The notes under the pieces are model-generated. The model worked only from the letters and a program-made list of their open reading frames with translations. It did no database searches and was not told the origin of the DNA. Positions 32,323 through 42,690 of a stretch of 64,000 nucleotides of DNA are shown here, piece by piece. Every line of letters begins with the position of its first letter. Positions within the stretch are counted from its first letter, which is position 1. Origin of the DNA: Flagellimonas eckloniae (GTDB taxonomy: Bacteria > Bacteroidota > Bacteroidia > Flavobacteriales > Flavobacteriaceae); assembly GCF_001413955.1 (NCBI RefSeq), contig NZ_LCTZ01000002.1, forward strand, positions 4,009,501 to 4,073,500, in the 5' to 3' direction. Position numbers and translations under genes: made by a program.

Positions 32323-33846
32323 CTAGACTCCTATCATATTTTTTTGATATTCTGTTGGAGTAAGTTGGGTGTCCTTTTTAAATGCTTTATTGAAAGTAAC
32401 CTTGTTATTGTAGCCAACTTCGTATGCAATATTGATAATGTTCAACCTTTGTGATGTGTCTTCCTGAAGTAGTTGTTTAGCCTCCGTTATTCGATACATA
32501 TTTACAAATTCATGAAAACTAACATCAAAATGCTCATTAATAATCTGAGAGGCGTTGTGGCGGGTGGTATTTAATTTTTGAGCCACCATATCGAGGTTTA
32601 TGTTGTTTTTTCTATAAATCTTTTCAACCGCAAAAAGATAAATAAGATTTTCTTTCAATTCATTTGATAAACTTGGGGTAAGTCCGGACTTTTTGTATTT
32701 ATCAAAAAACTTATGGGTATATGCAAATACACCATTTACCAAATTAGGTCTAACACTTGCTGAAAAACCTACAAAAAGAACCATAATCGCCATGCATACA
32801 TTTGGGACATGAATTGCCGCAGCGGTAAAACTATAAACAATTATTACAAGCCCAAATGTTATATAAGCAATAATATATGAGAAATGGATGTAATAAATAT
32901 TCCGTTGCCAATTTTTACTTTGGCTATTAAGGGTTTGGTCCTTTTTACTCTTAAGGTACAGTTTTCGAACAAAGAAACCATATATCATTAAAGAAATTGC
33001 CTTTGTCAAAATCAAAATTAAAAGCTCAGAGTCTATTGGCGCATCAACTCCAAGACTTGCTCTTTCTAGTAGTATTTTCAGTTTTTGATCAGAGGTTTGA
33101 AGAATATGAACGGGAATCACATAAAGTGCCAGTAAAACCGTTGGAATTAAATGTAGTAAATCCCTGGCCTTAAAAACATAAGAAAGTGTTATCCTTTTAA
33201 AATAAAAGTAGAGTAATGGACCATAGAGATACGAAAACAGAATGGACATTAAATAAGTATGCGGATATTCGAAATGGTAATTGGCAAGACTTATTGAAAT
33301 ATGTAAAATAAAAATGGAATTGATGAAAACAAATGCAGAAACAAGAATTTTTGCCTGTAAGTCTATGTTTTTGTTGACCAGTATAACAATCGAAATATAG
33401 AACCCAATTATAGAGACGTAAAGATAGACCAATGGCCAAAACCCCAACTGGGGTAGATAGCGCTGAGAAATTAAATTAAATTGCGGGGAATCTCTAATGT
33501 TATCAAACCCTTCATGCTGAATAAATGCAGCATTAAAATCAATCATGAGGTAGTCCTCCAGATAGTTTACAGATTCTTCAGGTATGTTAAGCGCAGCCTT
33601 ACTTAGTGCAAGTTTTTTAAGAACCCTCGTTTTTTGCAGATCAGGTTGACCGTTGAGGTTTTTTTCATAAATATCGATTGCTTTTTGATATCTATTTATA
33701 TTATAGTAGTAATCGGCCCATTTCAAAGAATCTTGAAATGAAATAGGCGAAACCGATGTAGAGCGCTCATTGATTTTAAAAGCAGTTCCGTAACCGAACA
33801 TGGCGAACAACAAGCATACAAGAACGAGTAGTTTTGAATGTCCCAT
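32323..33846 (-). CDS. Membrane-bound AraC-type regulator (7TM-HTH)
   Basis: A 507-residue protein typical of Bacteroidota signalling: N-terminal signal-like segment, a TPR-like helical part (WADYYYNINRYQKAIDIYEKNL, about residues 43-64), then about seven membrane helices from near residue 140 to 375, and a C-terminal AraC HTH_18 domain (about 405-500) with DMVAQKLNTTRHNASQIINEHF and INIAYEVGYNNKVTFNKAFKKDTQLTPTEYQ. It may respond to an extracytoplasmic or membrane signal and bind DNA from the membrane. The regulated genes are unknown. The gene stands alone. Confidence 0.88.
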   Translation of the reverse strand: MGHSKLLVLVCLLFAMFGYGTAFKINERSTSVSPISFQDSLKWADYYYNINRYQKAIDIYEKNLNGQPDLQKTRVLKKLALSKAALNIPEESVNYLEDYLMIDFNAAFIQHEGFDNIRDSPQFNLISQRYLPQLGFWPLVYLYVSIIGFYISIVILVNKNIDLQAKILVSAFVFINSIFILHISISLANYHFEYPHTYLMSILFSYLYGPLLYFYFKRITLSYVFKARDLLHLIPTVLLALYVIPVHILQTSDQKLKILLERASLGVDAPIDSELLILILTKAISLMIYGFFVRKLYLKSKKDQTLNSQSKNWQRNIYYIHFSYIIAYITFGLVIIVYSFTAAAIHVPNVCMAIMVLFVGFSASVRPNLVNGVFAYTHKFFDKYKKSGLTPSLSNELKENLIYLFAVEKIYRKNNINLDMVAQKLNTTRHNASQIINEHFDVSFHEFVNMYRITEAKQLLQEDTSQRLNIINIAYEVGYNNKVTFNKAFKKDTQLTPTEYQKNMIGV

Positions 33847-34211
33847 TTTTTGATTGTGAATTAGCTGCTTAAGTAAATTACAGAATTAGAAAATTCCAAA
33901 CGTTAAATAAGTCATAAAAAAAGTAAGCCCCGATAAGAATTTACTCTTTCAAATTCAATGCTCGCTATCAGATTAGGTCCAAATGTATTGATGGAAAATT
34001 GACCATATTAAAATGCAAAAACCGGTGCGAACACCGGTTTTAAACTAACTAACTCAAAAAAATGCTAACTCAGATAATCTTTTGCAAAATTCAATTATAA
34101 GCTATATACCAATGTTAATTTAACTTTAGGATTTTGTTATAATTGACATGTTTTACTAAGAAAAGAACGGTGATATATTTAACTTATTGCGTATACGGGA
34201 AAATTTTGTGA
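33847..34211. other. Intergenic stretch with one terminator-like hairpin
   Basis: About 365 AT-rich bases between minus-strand genes, without a convincing gene. It contains the perfect hairpin listed at 34017-34040 and otherwise nothing I can support. Confidence 0.5.
34017..34040. terminator. Perfect hairpin downstream of the DUF4197 gene
   Basis: A 10-bp perfect stem AAAACCGGTG / CACCGGTTTT with a CGAA loop, about 170 bp after the DUF4197 stop on the minus strand. Confidence 0.6.
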
Positions 34212-34916
34212 TTAATCTTGAAGAGCGAATACTTTTCTTAACAAATCTGTTGTCCTAGATGAAATCTTGGTCCGTATATCCTTTTCTTCAATTGCTATCA
34301 TAGTATAAACACCATCCAAAGCCTCCTGGGTTGTATAATCGGTTAAATCAGGGTTTACGTTCGAGGTAAGGGGTAGGTTATTATACTTGGTTATTATATT
34401 GCTCCAAATTTGATCTGCGCCAACTTTACTGAATGAGGTCTTTATAATTGGGTTGAATTTTTCATAGAGTTTAGTCTTGGTAGATTGTTCTAAATATATT
34501 GTAGCTGCATTGTCATTGCCCAACAGAATTTGCTTGGCATCACTAAAAGTAATTCCCTTTACGGCATCTACAAAAATTGGAGTAGCTTCATTAACAGCAT
34601 CTTCAGCAGCATTGTTCAAAATTCGGAGACCTTCATCTGCTAGGCTGCTAAGACCAACATCCCTAAGCGTTTTGTCCACTTTCTTTAACTCTTCAGGCAA
34701 CAAAATCTTAACGAGGTCATTTTTGAAAAAACCATCCTTAACGGACAATTTGTTCACTTGTTTTTCAATTCCAAGATTTAGGGCATCTCTAAGTCCTTGT
34801 GCAATTTCAGCGTTGCCAATGCCAGTTGTTCCTTGTGGTAATTGGTTTACAACTTGTTGCAGTTCGGTACAGCTTATAAGCTGAAAGGCCAGAAGGCCAA
34901 GCAGTAATTTTTTCAT
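34212..34916 (-). CDS. DUF4197 lipoprotein
   Basis: A 234-residue protein with a lipoprotein signal (MKKLLLGLLAFQLISC, lipid cysteine at 16). The mature part has the DUF4197 hallmarks: IAQGLRDALNLGIEKQVNKLS near residues 39-59, VKILLPEELKKVDKTLRDVGL, and TPIFVDAVKGITFSDAKQILLGNDNAATIYLE. Largely helical; function unknown, predicted to be periplasmic or membrane-anchored. It lies 68 bp downstream of purU on the same strand and could be cotranscribed, though a relationship in function is not evident. Confidence 0.88.
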   Translation of the reverse strand: MKKLLLGLLAFQLISCTELQQVVNQLPQGTTGIGNAEIAQGLRDALNLGIEKQVNKLSVKDGFFKNDLVKILLPEELKKVDKTLRDVGLSSLADEGLRILNNAAEDAVNEATPIFVDAVKGITFSDAKQILLGNDNAATIYLEQSTKTKLYEKFNPIIKTSFSKVGADQIWSNIITKYNNLPLTSNVNPDLTDYTTQEALDGVYTMIAIEEKDIRTKISSRTTDLLRKVFALQD

Positions 34917-34984
34917 GTTTAATAATTTATAGTTGAAGTGAAATTACTGTTATTAGTAAAACAATATGCCTTATGGAATAATAT

Positions 34985-35833
34985 TTAAGAAAAAATTACC
35001 GTCTTATTATTATAAACCATTGTTTTTCGCGCCACATGATGCTGTACAGCCTGGGAGAGCACAATTTTTTCCAAATCCCTGCCTTTGGTAATAAAATCTT
35101 TTATGGAATGTGAATGCGATACTGTTGTAACACCTTGCTCAATTATGGGCCCCGCATCTAATTCAGCGGTTACATAATGGCTTGTTGCCCCAATAATCTT
35201 AACACCACGTTCAAAGGCTGCATGATATGGTTTGGCCCCTGCAAAGGCAGGTAAAAACGAGTGATGGATGTTGATTATTTTTTGAGGATAAACATCAATG
35301 ACTTTTGAGGATAATATCTGCATGTATCGCGCCAAAACAATAAAATCTACATTGTATTCATTCAATAAATCCAGTTGCCGTTCTTCAGCAGTTTCCTTAG
35401 AGTCCTTGGTTACCGGAACGTGATAATATGGAATCTGAAATTGCTCGGCTATATAATTTAGATCCGGATGATTGCTCATGATAAAAGGAATGTCTACCAA
35501 TAACTCTCCAGATTTGTATCGGCTTAGCAGGTCATAAAGACAATGGTTGTACTTAGATACAAAAACGGCCATTTTGGGCCTTACACTATCGGTATATACC
35601 CCTAATTTCATTTGATACTTTTCCTCCAGACCCTTCTTAAACTCTTTTTTAAACTCCGGTAAACGGATGTTGTCTTCAAACTCACTTTCCAATCGCATAA
35701 AAAATACACCAGCTTCCTTATCAACGTGCTGATCTAGGTAAATAATATTTCCATTTTGTTCGTGGATGAATGTTGTTACCGCTTTAATAATACCAGATTG
35801 ATCCGGACAATGTATAAGTATCGTGAGTTTCAT
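34985..35833 (-). CDS. purU: Formyltetrahydrofolate deformylase
   Basis: PurU hydrolyses 10-formyl-THF to formate and THF and so balances the one-carbon pool and supplies formate to PurT. The 282-residue protein has an N-terminal ACT domain (about 1-80, LTILIHCPDQSGIIKAVTTFIHEQNGNI) and a C-terminal formyltransferase fold. It shows the active-site text IINIHHSFLPAFAGAKPY near residues 185-202 and GATSHYVTAELDAGPII near 213-229, which carries the catalytic N/H/D set. It is divergent from icmF. Confidence 0.94.
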   Translation of the reverse strand: MKLTILIHCPDQSGIIKAVTTFIHEQNGNIIYLDQHVDKEAGVFFMRLESEFEDNIRLPEFKKEFKKGLEEKYQMKLGVYTDSVRPKMAVFVSKYNHCLYDLLSRYKSGELLVDIPFIMSNHPDLNYIAEQFQIPYYHVPVTKDSKETAEERQLDLLNEYNVDFIVLARYMQILSSKVIDVYPQKIINIHHSFLPAFAGAKPYHAAFERGVKIIGATSHYVTAELDAGPIIEQGVTTVSHSHSIKDFITKGRDLEKIVLSQAVQHHVARKTMVYNNKTVIFS

Positions 35834-35975
35834 ACCTCTAATTTAACGCCATAAAATTATGATATTCAAAAAAAGCAACTGAAACTAACTTTAATTTTTA
35901 TAAAATTCTAACTAAAAACAATTATATGTTGCATTTTCTGTAAATTGCAAAGCAAAAACAGCTTAGTTATTGCTA

Positions 35976-38900
35976 ATGGAACAAATAAAGGCGTATCAAC
36001 CTAAAAATAAGATTAGAATTGTTACAGCGGCTTCGCTATTTGATGGTCATGATGCCGCTATCAATATCATGCGGCGTATAATTCAATCCACAGGTGTTGA
36101 GGTGATTCATTTGGGTCATGATCGGAGTGTAGCCGAGGTTGTAAATTGCGCCATCCAAGAAGATGCAAATGCTATAGCTATTACCTCATACCAAGGAGGA
36201 CACAATGAGTATTTTAGGTATATGTTCGATTTGCTCAAAGAAAGAAATGCCAATCATATTAAAATTTTTGGTGGGGGCGGTGGAGTTATCCTTCCTGAAG
36301 AGATTAAGGATTTGATGAATTATGGAATAGAACGAATCTATTCTCCAGATGATGGTCGTCAAATGGGACTCCAGGGAATGATTAATGATTTGGTTGAGCG
36401 TTGTGATACGGAAGTTCCTGATTTAAAGTTGAGCAAAGGCAAAAAACTGAATGAGCTACTAATAGAAAAAGATTCAAGCGTAATAGCCCGATTAATTTCT
36501 TTGGCTGAAAATAGGCACGACCGCTTTGAGGTTTTTGAGTCTGAGATAAACAAGAAAAATGGTCATGTTCCAGTTTTGGGGATAACTGGTACAGGAGGAG
36601 CGGGAAAATCCAGTTTGGTAGACGAATTGGTACGAAGGTTTTTGACCGATTTCCCCAAAAAACATATTGGAATAATTTCTGTGGACCCTTCCAAAAGAAA
36701 AACTGGAGGGGCACTGTTGGGCGATAGGATTAGAATGAATTCCATAAACAATGATCGTGTGTATATGCGTTCATTGGCTACCAGGCAATCAAACTTGGCA
36801 CTTTCCAAACATGTATCCGAGGCGGCTGAGGTGCTTAAGGCAGCCAATTTTGATTTAATAATTCTTGAAACATCGGGAATAGGACAATCCGATACCGAAA
36901 TCCTGGAACACAGTGATGTATCCTTGTATGTGATGACTCCTGAATTTGGAGCAGCTACACAGCTTGAAAAAATTGATATGCTGGATTTCGCCGATGTTGT
37001 TGCCATTAATAAGTTTGATAAAAGAGGCGCTTTGGATGCCTTGCGTGATGTGAAAAAGCAGTACATGCGAAATCAGGGTCTATGGGATGTTGATCAAGAT
37101 GATTTGCCCATTTTTGGGACAATTGCATCCCAATTCAATGACCCGGGAATGAATAGACTTTATAAGATTGTGATGGATACTTTGGTTAAAAAAGCTGACT
37201 CAAAGTTGATTTCAAATTTTGAAGTTGCAAATGAGGTAGCTGAAAAAGTATTCGTTATTCCTCCTTCTAGAACCAGATATTTGTCAGAAATAGCCGAGAA
37301 TAACAGAGCTTATGATAAAAACGTTGAGGAACAAGCGAGAGTAGCCCAAAAGTTGTTTGGCATTCATCAAACTATCCTATCTATCATTTCCGATGGGAAT
37401 GAGAATGGGCATCTAATAAAATCTGGCCTTGACCATGTGATGATTCTGAAACAAGTTCAGAATGAAGAACTTCCCTTCATTAAATTGCTATTGACTCAAT
37501 TTGATAAAGTGAAAATGAACCTTGACCCACACAACTGGGATTCCATTCTAAAATGGGAGCATACCATAAATAGGTATAAATCTGAACTATATTCATTTAA
37601 AGTAAGAGGTAAGGAAGTTAATATTGAAACACATACAAGATCACTTTCCCATAGCAAGATACCTAAGGTGGCGCTGCCCAAGTATAAAGCTTGGGGAGAC
37701 ATTCTTAAGTGGATTTTGCAAGAGAACGTTCCGGGTGAATTCCCATATACTTCCGGTTTATATCCTTTTAAAAGAGTTGGGGAAGACCCAACGCGAATGT
37801 TTGCGGGTGAAGGCGGTCCAGAACGCACTAATAGGCGTTTTCATTACGTGAGTCTGGATATGCCCGCCAAGCGGCTTTCAACAGCGTTTGATTCCGTAAC
37901 GCTGTACGGAAATGACCCAGACCATAGACCAGATATTTATGGAAAAATAGGAAATGCTGGAGTATCAATTTGTTGTTTGGACGATGCTAAAAAATTATAT
38001 TCTGGTTTTGATTTAAGTGATCCAATGACTTCCGTAAGCATGACTATCAATGGCCCCGCACCGATGTTATTGGCATTTTTCATGAATACCGCTATTGACC
38101 AAAATTGTGAAAAATATATCAAGGAAAAAGGGATAGAGCAGGAGGTGGAGCAGAAGATTTTATCAATATACAAAAAGAAAAAAAGTAAAAGACCTCGTTA
38201 TTATGGAGAACTTCCGAATGGAAACGACGGCTTAGGGTTAATGCTTTTAGGGGTTACAGGCGACCAAGTTTTACCTAAAAAAGTATATGAAGAAATCAAG
38301 ATAAATACCTTGAAGCAGGTTCGAGGTACAGTGCAGGCTGATATTTTAAAAGAGGACCAAGCACAAAATACGTGTATTTTTTCTACGGAGTTTGCACTAC
38401 GCCTTATGGGAGATGTGCAGGCATATTTTATTGAAAACGAGGTGCGTAATTTTTACTCGGTTTCCATATCAGGATATCATATTGCAGAGGCCGGAGCTAA
38501 CCCAATTACGCAATTGGCGTTTACATTGTCCAATGGTTTTACTTATGTAGAGTATTATTTGAGCAGAGGAATGGACATTGATAAGTTTGGTCCAAACCTT
38601 TCGTTCTTTTTTTCAAATGGGGTTGACCCAGAATATGCGGTAATAGGTAGAGTGGCTAGAAGGATTTGGGCTAAGGCAATGAAAGAAAAGTATGGGGCAA
38701 ATTCGCGCGCCCAAATGTTAAAGTACCATATACAGACTTCGGGGAGAAGTTTACATGCTCAGGAAATTGACTTCAACGACATCCGTACCACCTTACAGGC
38801 ACTGTATGCTATTTATGATAATTGCAATTCCTTGCACACGAATGCATATGATGAAGCCATTACCACACCAACGGAGGAATCTGTACGAAGGGCAATGGCT

Positions 38901-39422
38901 ATACAGTTGATTATTAATAAGGAATTGGGGTTGGCCAAAAATGAAAACCCATTGCAAGGTTCGTTTATAATTGAGGAATTAACGGATTTGGTTGAGGAAG
39001 CGGTTTTGGTGGAGTTTGATAGAATTACGGAAAGGGGAGGAGTACTTGGAGCAATGGAAACCATGTACCAACGTTCTAAAATTCAGGAAGAAAGCTTGCA
39101 TTATGAGACCTTGAAGCATTCCGGTAAATATCCCATTGTTGGTGTTAATACTTTTTTGAGTTCCAAGGGTTCGCCAACTATTTTGCCAACGGAGGTTATT
39201 AGAGCTGCAGACAAAGAGAAGAAAAATCAAATTGAAACCTTGCAAAATTTACATAGTAGAAACGAGTCCGATACGGAAATTCAATTGTTGGAGCTTCAAC
39301 GAACAGCTATCAACAATGAAAATCTCTTTGAGAAATTAATGGAAGTCACAAAATATTGCTCATTGGGTCAAATCACAAATGCATTGTTTCAAGTTGGAGG
39401 TCAGTACAGGAGAAATATGTAG
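35976..39422 (+). CDS. icmF: Fused isobutyryl-CoA mutase (B12 mutase with internal G-protein)
   Basis: A 1148-residue adenosylcobalamin-dependent acyl-CoA mutase. Residues 1-130 form the B12 domain: [11 protein letters not shown] at 21-31 has D23-x-H25 (H25 is the expected lower cobalt ligand), and a GGGG turn lies near 99-102. Residues about 195-420 form the MeaB-like GTPase chaperone with P-loop GTGGAGKS (205-212), ETSGIGQSD and NKFD. The rest is the substrate TIM barrel: [18 protein letters not shown] near 590, [16 protein letters not shown] near 830. This domain order identifies IcmF, not MCM. The ATG at 35976 is preferred over the TTG at 35970. It would isomerise isobutyryl-CoA and n-butyryl-CoA. 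Confidence 0.93.
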   Translation: MEQIKAYQPKNKIRIVTAASLFDGHDAAINIMRRIIQSTGVEVIHLGHDRSVAEVVNCAIQEDANAIAITSYQGGHNEYFRYMFDLLKERNANHIKIFGGGGGVILPEEIKDLMNYGIERIYSPDDGRQMGLQGMINDLVERCDTEVPDLKLSKGKKLNELLIEKDSSVIARLISLAENRHDRFEVFESEINKKNGHVPVLGITGTGGAGKSSLVDELVRRFLTDFPKKHIGIISVDPSKRKTGGALLGDRIRMNSINNDRVYMRSLATRQSNLALSKHVSEAAEVLKAANFDLIILETSGIGQSDTEILEHSDVSLYVMTPEFGAATQLEKIDMLDFADVVAINKFDKRGALDALRDVKKQYMRNQGLWDVDQDDLPIFGTIASQFNDPGMNRLYKIVMDTLVKKADSKLISNFEVANEVAEKVFVIPPSRTRYLSEIAENNRAYDKNVEEQARVAQKLFGIHQTILSIISDGNENGHLIKSGLDHVMILKQVQNEELPFIKLLLTQFDKVKMNLDPHNWDSILKWEHTINRYKSELYSFKVRGKEVNIETHTRSLSHSKIPKVALPKYKAWGDILKWILQENVPGEFPYTSGLYPFKRVGEDPTRMFAGEGGPERTNRRFHYVSLDMPAKRLSTAFDSVTLYGNDPDHRPDIYGKIGNAGVSICCLDDAKKLYSGFDLSDPMTSVSMTINGPAPMLLAFFMNTAIDQNCEKYIKEKGIEQEVEQKILSIYKKKKSKRPRYYGELPNGNDGLGLMLLGVTGDQVLPKKVYEEIKINTLKQVRGTVQADILKEDQAQNTCIFSTEFALRLMGDVQAYFIENEVRNFYSVSISGYHIAEAGANPITQLAFTLSNGFTYVEYYLSRGMDIDKFGPNLSFFFSNGVDPEYAVIGRVARRIWAKAMKEKYGANSRAQMLKYHIQTSGRSLHAQEIDFNDIRTTLQALYAIYDNCNSLHTNAYDEAITTPTEESVRRAMAIQLIINKELGLAKNENPLQGSFIIEELTDLVEEAVLVEFDRITERGGVLGAMETMYQRSKIQEESLHYETLKHSGKYPIVGVNTFLSSKGSPTILPTEVIRAADKEKKNQIETLQNLHSRNESDTEIQLLELQRTAINNENLFEKLMEVTKYCSLGQITNALFQVGGQYRRNM

Positions 39423-39443
39423 ATTTTCTAATGGGAAAATAGG

Positions 39444-39845
39444 CTAGTCATTTCCGTTTTGAAGAGACTTTCTCCATTTCTTAAAGGAACCCCTAAACGT
39501 TTTGATTTCTTTTCGTAAAAGATTCAAGTATTCTTTTTCTTTGATACCATCCCTCTCTAAACCATTGCAATAAGCCAAAATGTTTCGGGTCATGATATTT
39601 ATAAAGGTCATGCTTTTCATTCGAACAGAATACGAATTGCTGAGTGCAGCAAGTTCCACCTCTTTGGTAATAAGCACGGCATCTGTCATCAAGGATTGGG
39701 TAATGTCATCTCGAAAGCTGTCAATTTTACGCAAGGAAATTATTTCCTTATTATAAGCAAAATAGTTAGCTACAGCTTCGCTCAAATCTCGCAAAGCCAA
39801 TGATTTACGGTATACACCTAGAGAATTTAAGGAATTTCTCTTCAT
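39444..39845 (-). CDS. Unknown helical protein convergent with icmF
   Basis: A 133-residue basic, mostly helical protein: LGVYRKSLALRDLSEAVANYFAY at about residues 9-31 and several amphipathic helices after it. The arrangement resembles the small four-helix-bundle proteins found scattered in Bacteroidota genomes, but I cannot name a family. There is no signal peptide or membrane segment. Its stop lies 21 bp from the icmF stop. A divergent Lrp regulator lies on its other side. Confidence 0.65.
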   Translation of the reverse strand: MKRNSLNSLGVYRKSLALRDLSEAVANYFAYNKEIISLRKIDSFRDDITQSLMTDAVLITKEVELAALSNSYSVRMKSMTFINIMTRNILAYCNGLERDGIKEKEYLNLLRKEIKTFRGSFKKWRKSLQNGND

Positions 39846-39968
39846 TTTGTTTTAAAGCAATTTGTAACTATAAAATTACATATGAAAAAGATAATGTAAC
39901 TTTGGTTTAAAAAGTAGATTTATGTATCTGCTTTTGAATATAAGGTATTATTTGATTTTTCTTTGGAT

Positions 39969-40421
39969 ATGAAGATAGATGAGTTAAACTGGGAAATTCT
40001 TGGTTGTTTACAGCAAAATGCAAGGGAGTCTTTTGCCAATATAGGACGCAAAGTGGGGTTGACGCCTCCAGCTGTTGCGGAACGGGTAAAAAAGATGGAA
40101 GACCTTGGAATAATAGAAGGATACCAAACCAGTGTTTCGTATACTTTGGCTGGGCATCAATTAAAGGCAATAATCATGTTGCGGGCGTTTATGGGTAAAC
40201 TGAAGCCGTTTCTCAGTAAAGTAGAATCCTTTCAGGAAGTAATTAATTGTTATCGTATCACAGGTAATGAAAATATTATTATGGAGGTGGTACTCAAAGA
40301 TCAATCACATTTAGAAAAGTTTATTGATGAACTAATTAGCTATGGCGAATGCAGAACCCATATTGTGCTTTCCAATATTGTGAACCATGCCCCTATTAAA
40401 GCAAGTAAGGTTAGCATGTAA
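39969..40421 (+). CDS. Lrp/AsnC family transcriptional regulator
   Basis: A 150-residue regulator of the feast/famine family. It has an N-terminal winged helix (DELNWEILGCLQQNARESFANIGRKVGLTPPAVAERVKKMEDLGIIEGY, about residues 4-52 in helix-turn-helix register) and a C-terminal RAM/ligand domain (about 75-145, with LKPFLSKVESFQEVINCYRITGNENIIMEVV). It probably senses an amino acid and acts as a dimer or octamer. The ATG at 39969 gives the usual length; a TTG two codons before is less likely. Confidence 0.9.
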   Translation: MKIDELNWEILGCLQQNARESFANIGRKVGLTPPAVAERVKKMEDLGIIEGYQTSVSYTLAGHQLKAIIMLRAFMGKLKPFLSKVESFQEVINCYRITGNENIIMEVVLKDQSHLEKFIDELISYGECRTHIVLSNIVNHAPIKASKVSM

Positions 40422-40487
40422 ATTTCGATTAATTTTGTAGTATCATTGGATTTTTCTTTTTGGCTAGGTTTTTGTTGAGGAACTATT

Positions 40488-41903
40488 ATGAAAAAAATAT
40501 ACACTTCACTTTTTCTAATTACATTTTTGTTGCAACCTACAATTGCACAACAAATGGTCCTTAAAAAAGGAACGATTATAGAATCTTTGTCAATCAATGA
40601 TTCCATTGCAGAAACTTTTTCCCTTTACCTCCCAAAAGATTTTACTACGGATAAATTTTGGCCATTGTTATTGATTATGGATTTGGAGGGTAAGCCAAAA
40701 CAGACAATTTCCATGTTTGTGCAAGCTGCGGAGAAAGAAGGTTATGTGCTTGCGGCTCCTTCGGTAAAGGATAGTATTTCGTTAACGGACAACATGGTAA
40801 ACACAAGCAACGCATTTCGGAAAATTATCGAAATTCTGCCCATTCATAAAGATAGGGTATATGCGGGTGGAATAGATTCTGGAGCTCGTTTAGCTAGTCT
40901 GGTCCCAATTTTTATTAGAAATGTAAATGGGGTTGTATCCGTTAATGAGTCAATGGCGAACACGGATTTATTGAACAGTAAACGTACTTTTCATTTTATT
41001 GGAATTGTTGGAAAGAGAAATTTCAACTATATAGAAATGCTTAACCTGGAAAAGGTTTTGGATAGATTTCGGTATCCCAATCAAGTTTTGTTGGATGAGA
41101 ATGATGGCAAATGGCCAAATCAGAGTTATTTTAAAAAAGCTTTGCAATTGTTCACTTTAGCTGCAATGGGAAGGAAGTTTGTTGCCAAAGATTCCAGTTA
41201 TATCGAAAATGCGTTTAAAGAGGACATTGCCAAGGTGAATAGGTTCAAAAACTCAGGAAGATTATTGTTGGCAGAACAATATATGGCTGAAATGATGTCG
41301 ATTTACAGTGTACATAAAAACATGGATTCCTTAAGACAGGTACAAAAAGAGCTAAGAAAAAATAAAGTTTTTAGAGGAATGAAAAGAGCAGAAAGCGCGG
41401 CTTTTTTCAAAGAATCCCTGTTGAAGGAAGATTATCAATATTACATAGAGGAGGATGTCATCACCCATAATTTCAATAATTTAGGTTGGTGGAATTATCA
41501 AATGGCCGAGATACAAAAGTTTATCTCTGGAGTTAATCCCAATGAAAAGGAGATGGGTTACAGATTGCTTGGTTATGTAAACGCTTTAGCAGAAGACAAT
41601 ATTGAAATTGAGCTATCGGAGCCAGTAATAGATGAGGATGCCTTGGCATTTTTGTATATGTTAAAAACGATATTGGAACCGGATAATTTTGAATTTTATT
41701 TAAAAATAATATCCCTAAGTTCTAAAAATGAGGACTACGGAACCGCATTATTTTACTTGGAAGAAGCGCTAAAGAAAGGTTTTAATGATACGGATAAACT
41801 ATACGGTTTGGAGGATACCGCTTTGTTGCGGATAACACCAAAATTCAACAAGTTGGTTTCCCAATATTTAAAGGATGCGCGTTACGAGATTATTGAAGAA
41901 TAA
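40488..41903 (+). CDS. Exported alpha/beta-hydrolase-like protein with helical-repeat C-terminus
   Basis: A 471-residue protein with a signal peptide (residues 1-20, ending TIAQQ). Residues about 35-190 resemble the esterase/PHB-depolymerase-type alpha/beta fold (FSLYLPKDFTTDKFWPLLLIMDLEGKP; then KDRVYAGGIDSGARLASLVP). The nucleophile elbow is GGIDSGA instead of GxSxG, so catalysis is doubtful. The C-terminal half is helical with TPR-like text (EDYGTALFYLEEALKKGFNDTDKLYGLEDTALLRI). I infer a surface or periplasmic protein of unknown function. Its end overlaps the convergent DJ-1-like gene by 14 bp. Confidence 0.65.
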   Translation: MKKIYTSLFLITFLLQPTIAQQMVLKKGTIIESLSINDSIAETFSLYLPKDFTTDKFWPLLLIMDLEGKPKQTISMFVQAAEKEGYVLAAPSVKDSISLTDNMVNTSNAFRKIIEILPIHKDRVYAGGIDSGARLASLVPIFIRNVNGVVSVNESMANTDLLNSKRTFHFIGIVGKRNFNYIEMLNLEKVLDRFRYPNQVLLDENDGKWPNQSYFKKALQLFTLAAMGRKFVAKDSSYIENAFKEDIAKVNRFKNSGRLLLAEQYMAEMMSIYSVHKNMDSLRQVQKELRKNKVFRGMKRAESAAFFKESLLKEDYQYYIEEDVITHNFNNLGWWNYQMAEIQKFISGVNPNEKEMGYRLLGYVNALAEDNIEIELSEPVIDEDALAFLYMLKTILEPDNFEFYLKIISLSSKNEDYGTALFYLEEALKKGFNDTDKLYGLEDTALLRITPKFNKLVSQYLKDARYEIIEE

Positions 41904-42624
41904 GTTTTGGAACAGTATTTAAATCCCAATCAATAACAAGCCCACCAGCAAGCGACTCTGCAATCTCTTTTCCATAAAGGTGCTCACATAAATAGAGGGC
42001 AGCTTCAAAGCTTTTAGCCCCACCAGCAGAAGTAATAAATTTACCATCATGTACAAAAAGTACGCTATCCTTGACCCTCAGATGTGGAAACATGGTTTTG
42101 TAGGTGTCAATATCACTTGGAAAGGTTGTAGACACGACTTCATCTAAAAGACCAGCTTTTGCCAGTACAAAGGCTCCATCACAATGAGAAGTTACAAACA
42201 AAGCATCTTTACTCACTTTTTTGACAAAATTCAACATTATGGTATCCTTTAAATCCGTGTTTAAATGATGTTCAGCACTTGGTACTACCAGGATATCAAT
42301 ATCGGGAATGGAATCTTGGGTATAATCAAAGTCCGGTAGAATACGTACTCCCTCAAACGAAGTTATAGGTTCCAAAGTGTTGGCAACGGTAAACGTGTTC
42401 ATGGCCTTTATTCCCTTTCGGTATTGGGTATGCTGAAAAATATCATAAGGAGCAGTAAACTCTGTGTTGTAGACACCATCCATAAGTAAAAAGGCGACAT
42501 TATATTTATTGGAATCTATCTTTGGAAAAACTCTTTGCGTAGTGTCTGTTATAGTCTCATTTTTTTGACGCCCGCAGGAAACAATTAGAAGTAGAATAGT
42601 AAAAATGCAAATGTTTTTGACCAT
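41890..42624 (-). CDS. DJ-1/PfpI family lipoprotein
   Basis: A 244-residue glutamine-amidotransferase-like protein. The N-terminus is a lipoprotein signal (FTILLLIVSC, lipid cysteine at 17). The DJ-1/PfpI core starts at about residue 41 (YNVAFLLMDGVYNTEFTAPYDIFQ), and the nucleophile elbow is VTSHCDGAFVLAKAGLLD with C148, followed by TTFPSD and a C-terminal HLYG segment. The order resembles GlxA-type proteins without their AraC half. Its extracytoplasmic location is unusual for the family. The substrate is unknown. Confidence 0.85.
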   Translation of the reverse strand: MVKNICIFTILLLIVSCGRQKNETITDTTQRVFPKIDSNKYNVAFLLMDGVYNTEFTAPYDIFQHTQYRKGIKAMNTFTVANTLEPITSFEGVRILPDFDYTQDSIPDIDILVVPSAEHHLNTDLKDTIMLNFVKKVSKDALFVTSHCDGAFVLAKAGLLDEVVSTTFPSDIDTYKTMFPHLRVKDSVLFVHDGKFITSAGGAKSFEAALYLCEHLYGKEIAESLAGGLVIDWDLNTVPKLILQ

Positions 42625-42690
42625 CTGTCAAGGTATTTTATTAGTGATGCAATAGCTAAGGTACCATTATGAACGATTTCTACTATTTTT

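Noticed and set aside
34477..34884. Plus-strand ORF of 135 codons
   Set aside because: Antisense shadow of the DUF4197 gene.
35834..35975. Possible cobalamin riboswitch before icmF
   Set aside because: The 142-bp AT-rich gap is too short and lacks the B12-box text.
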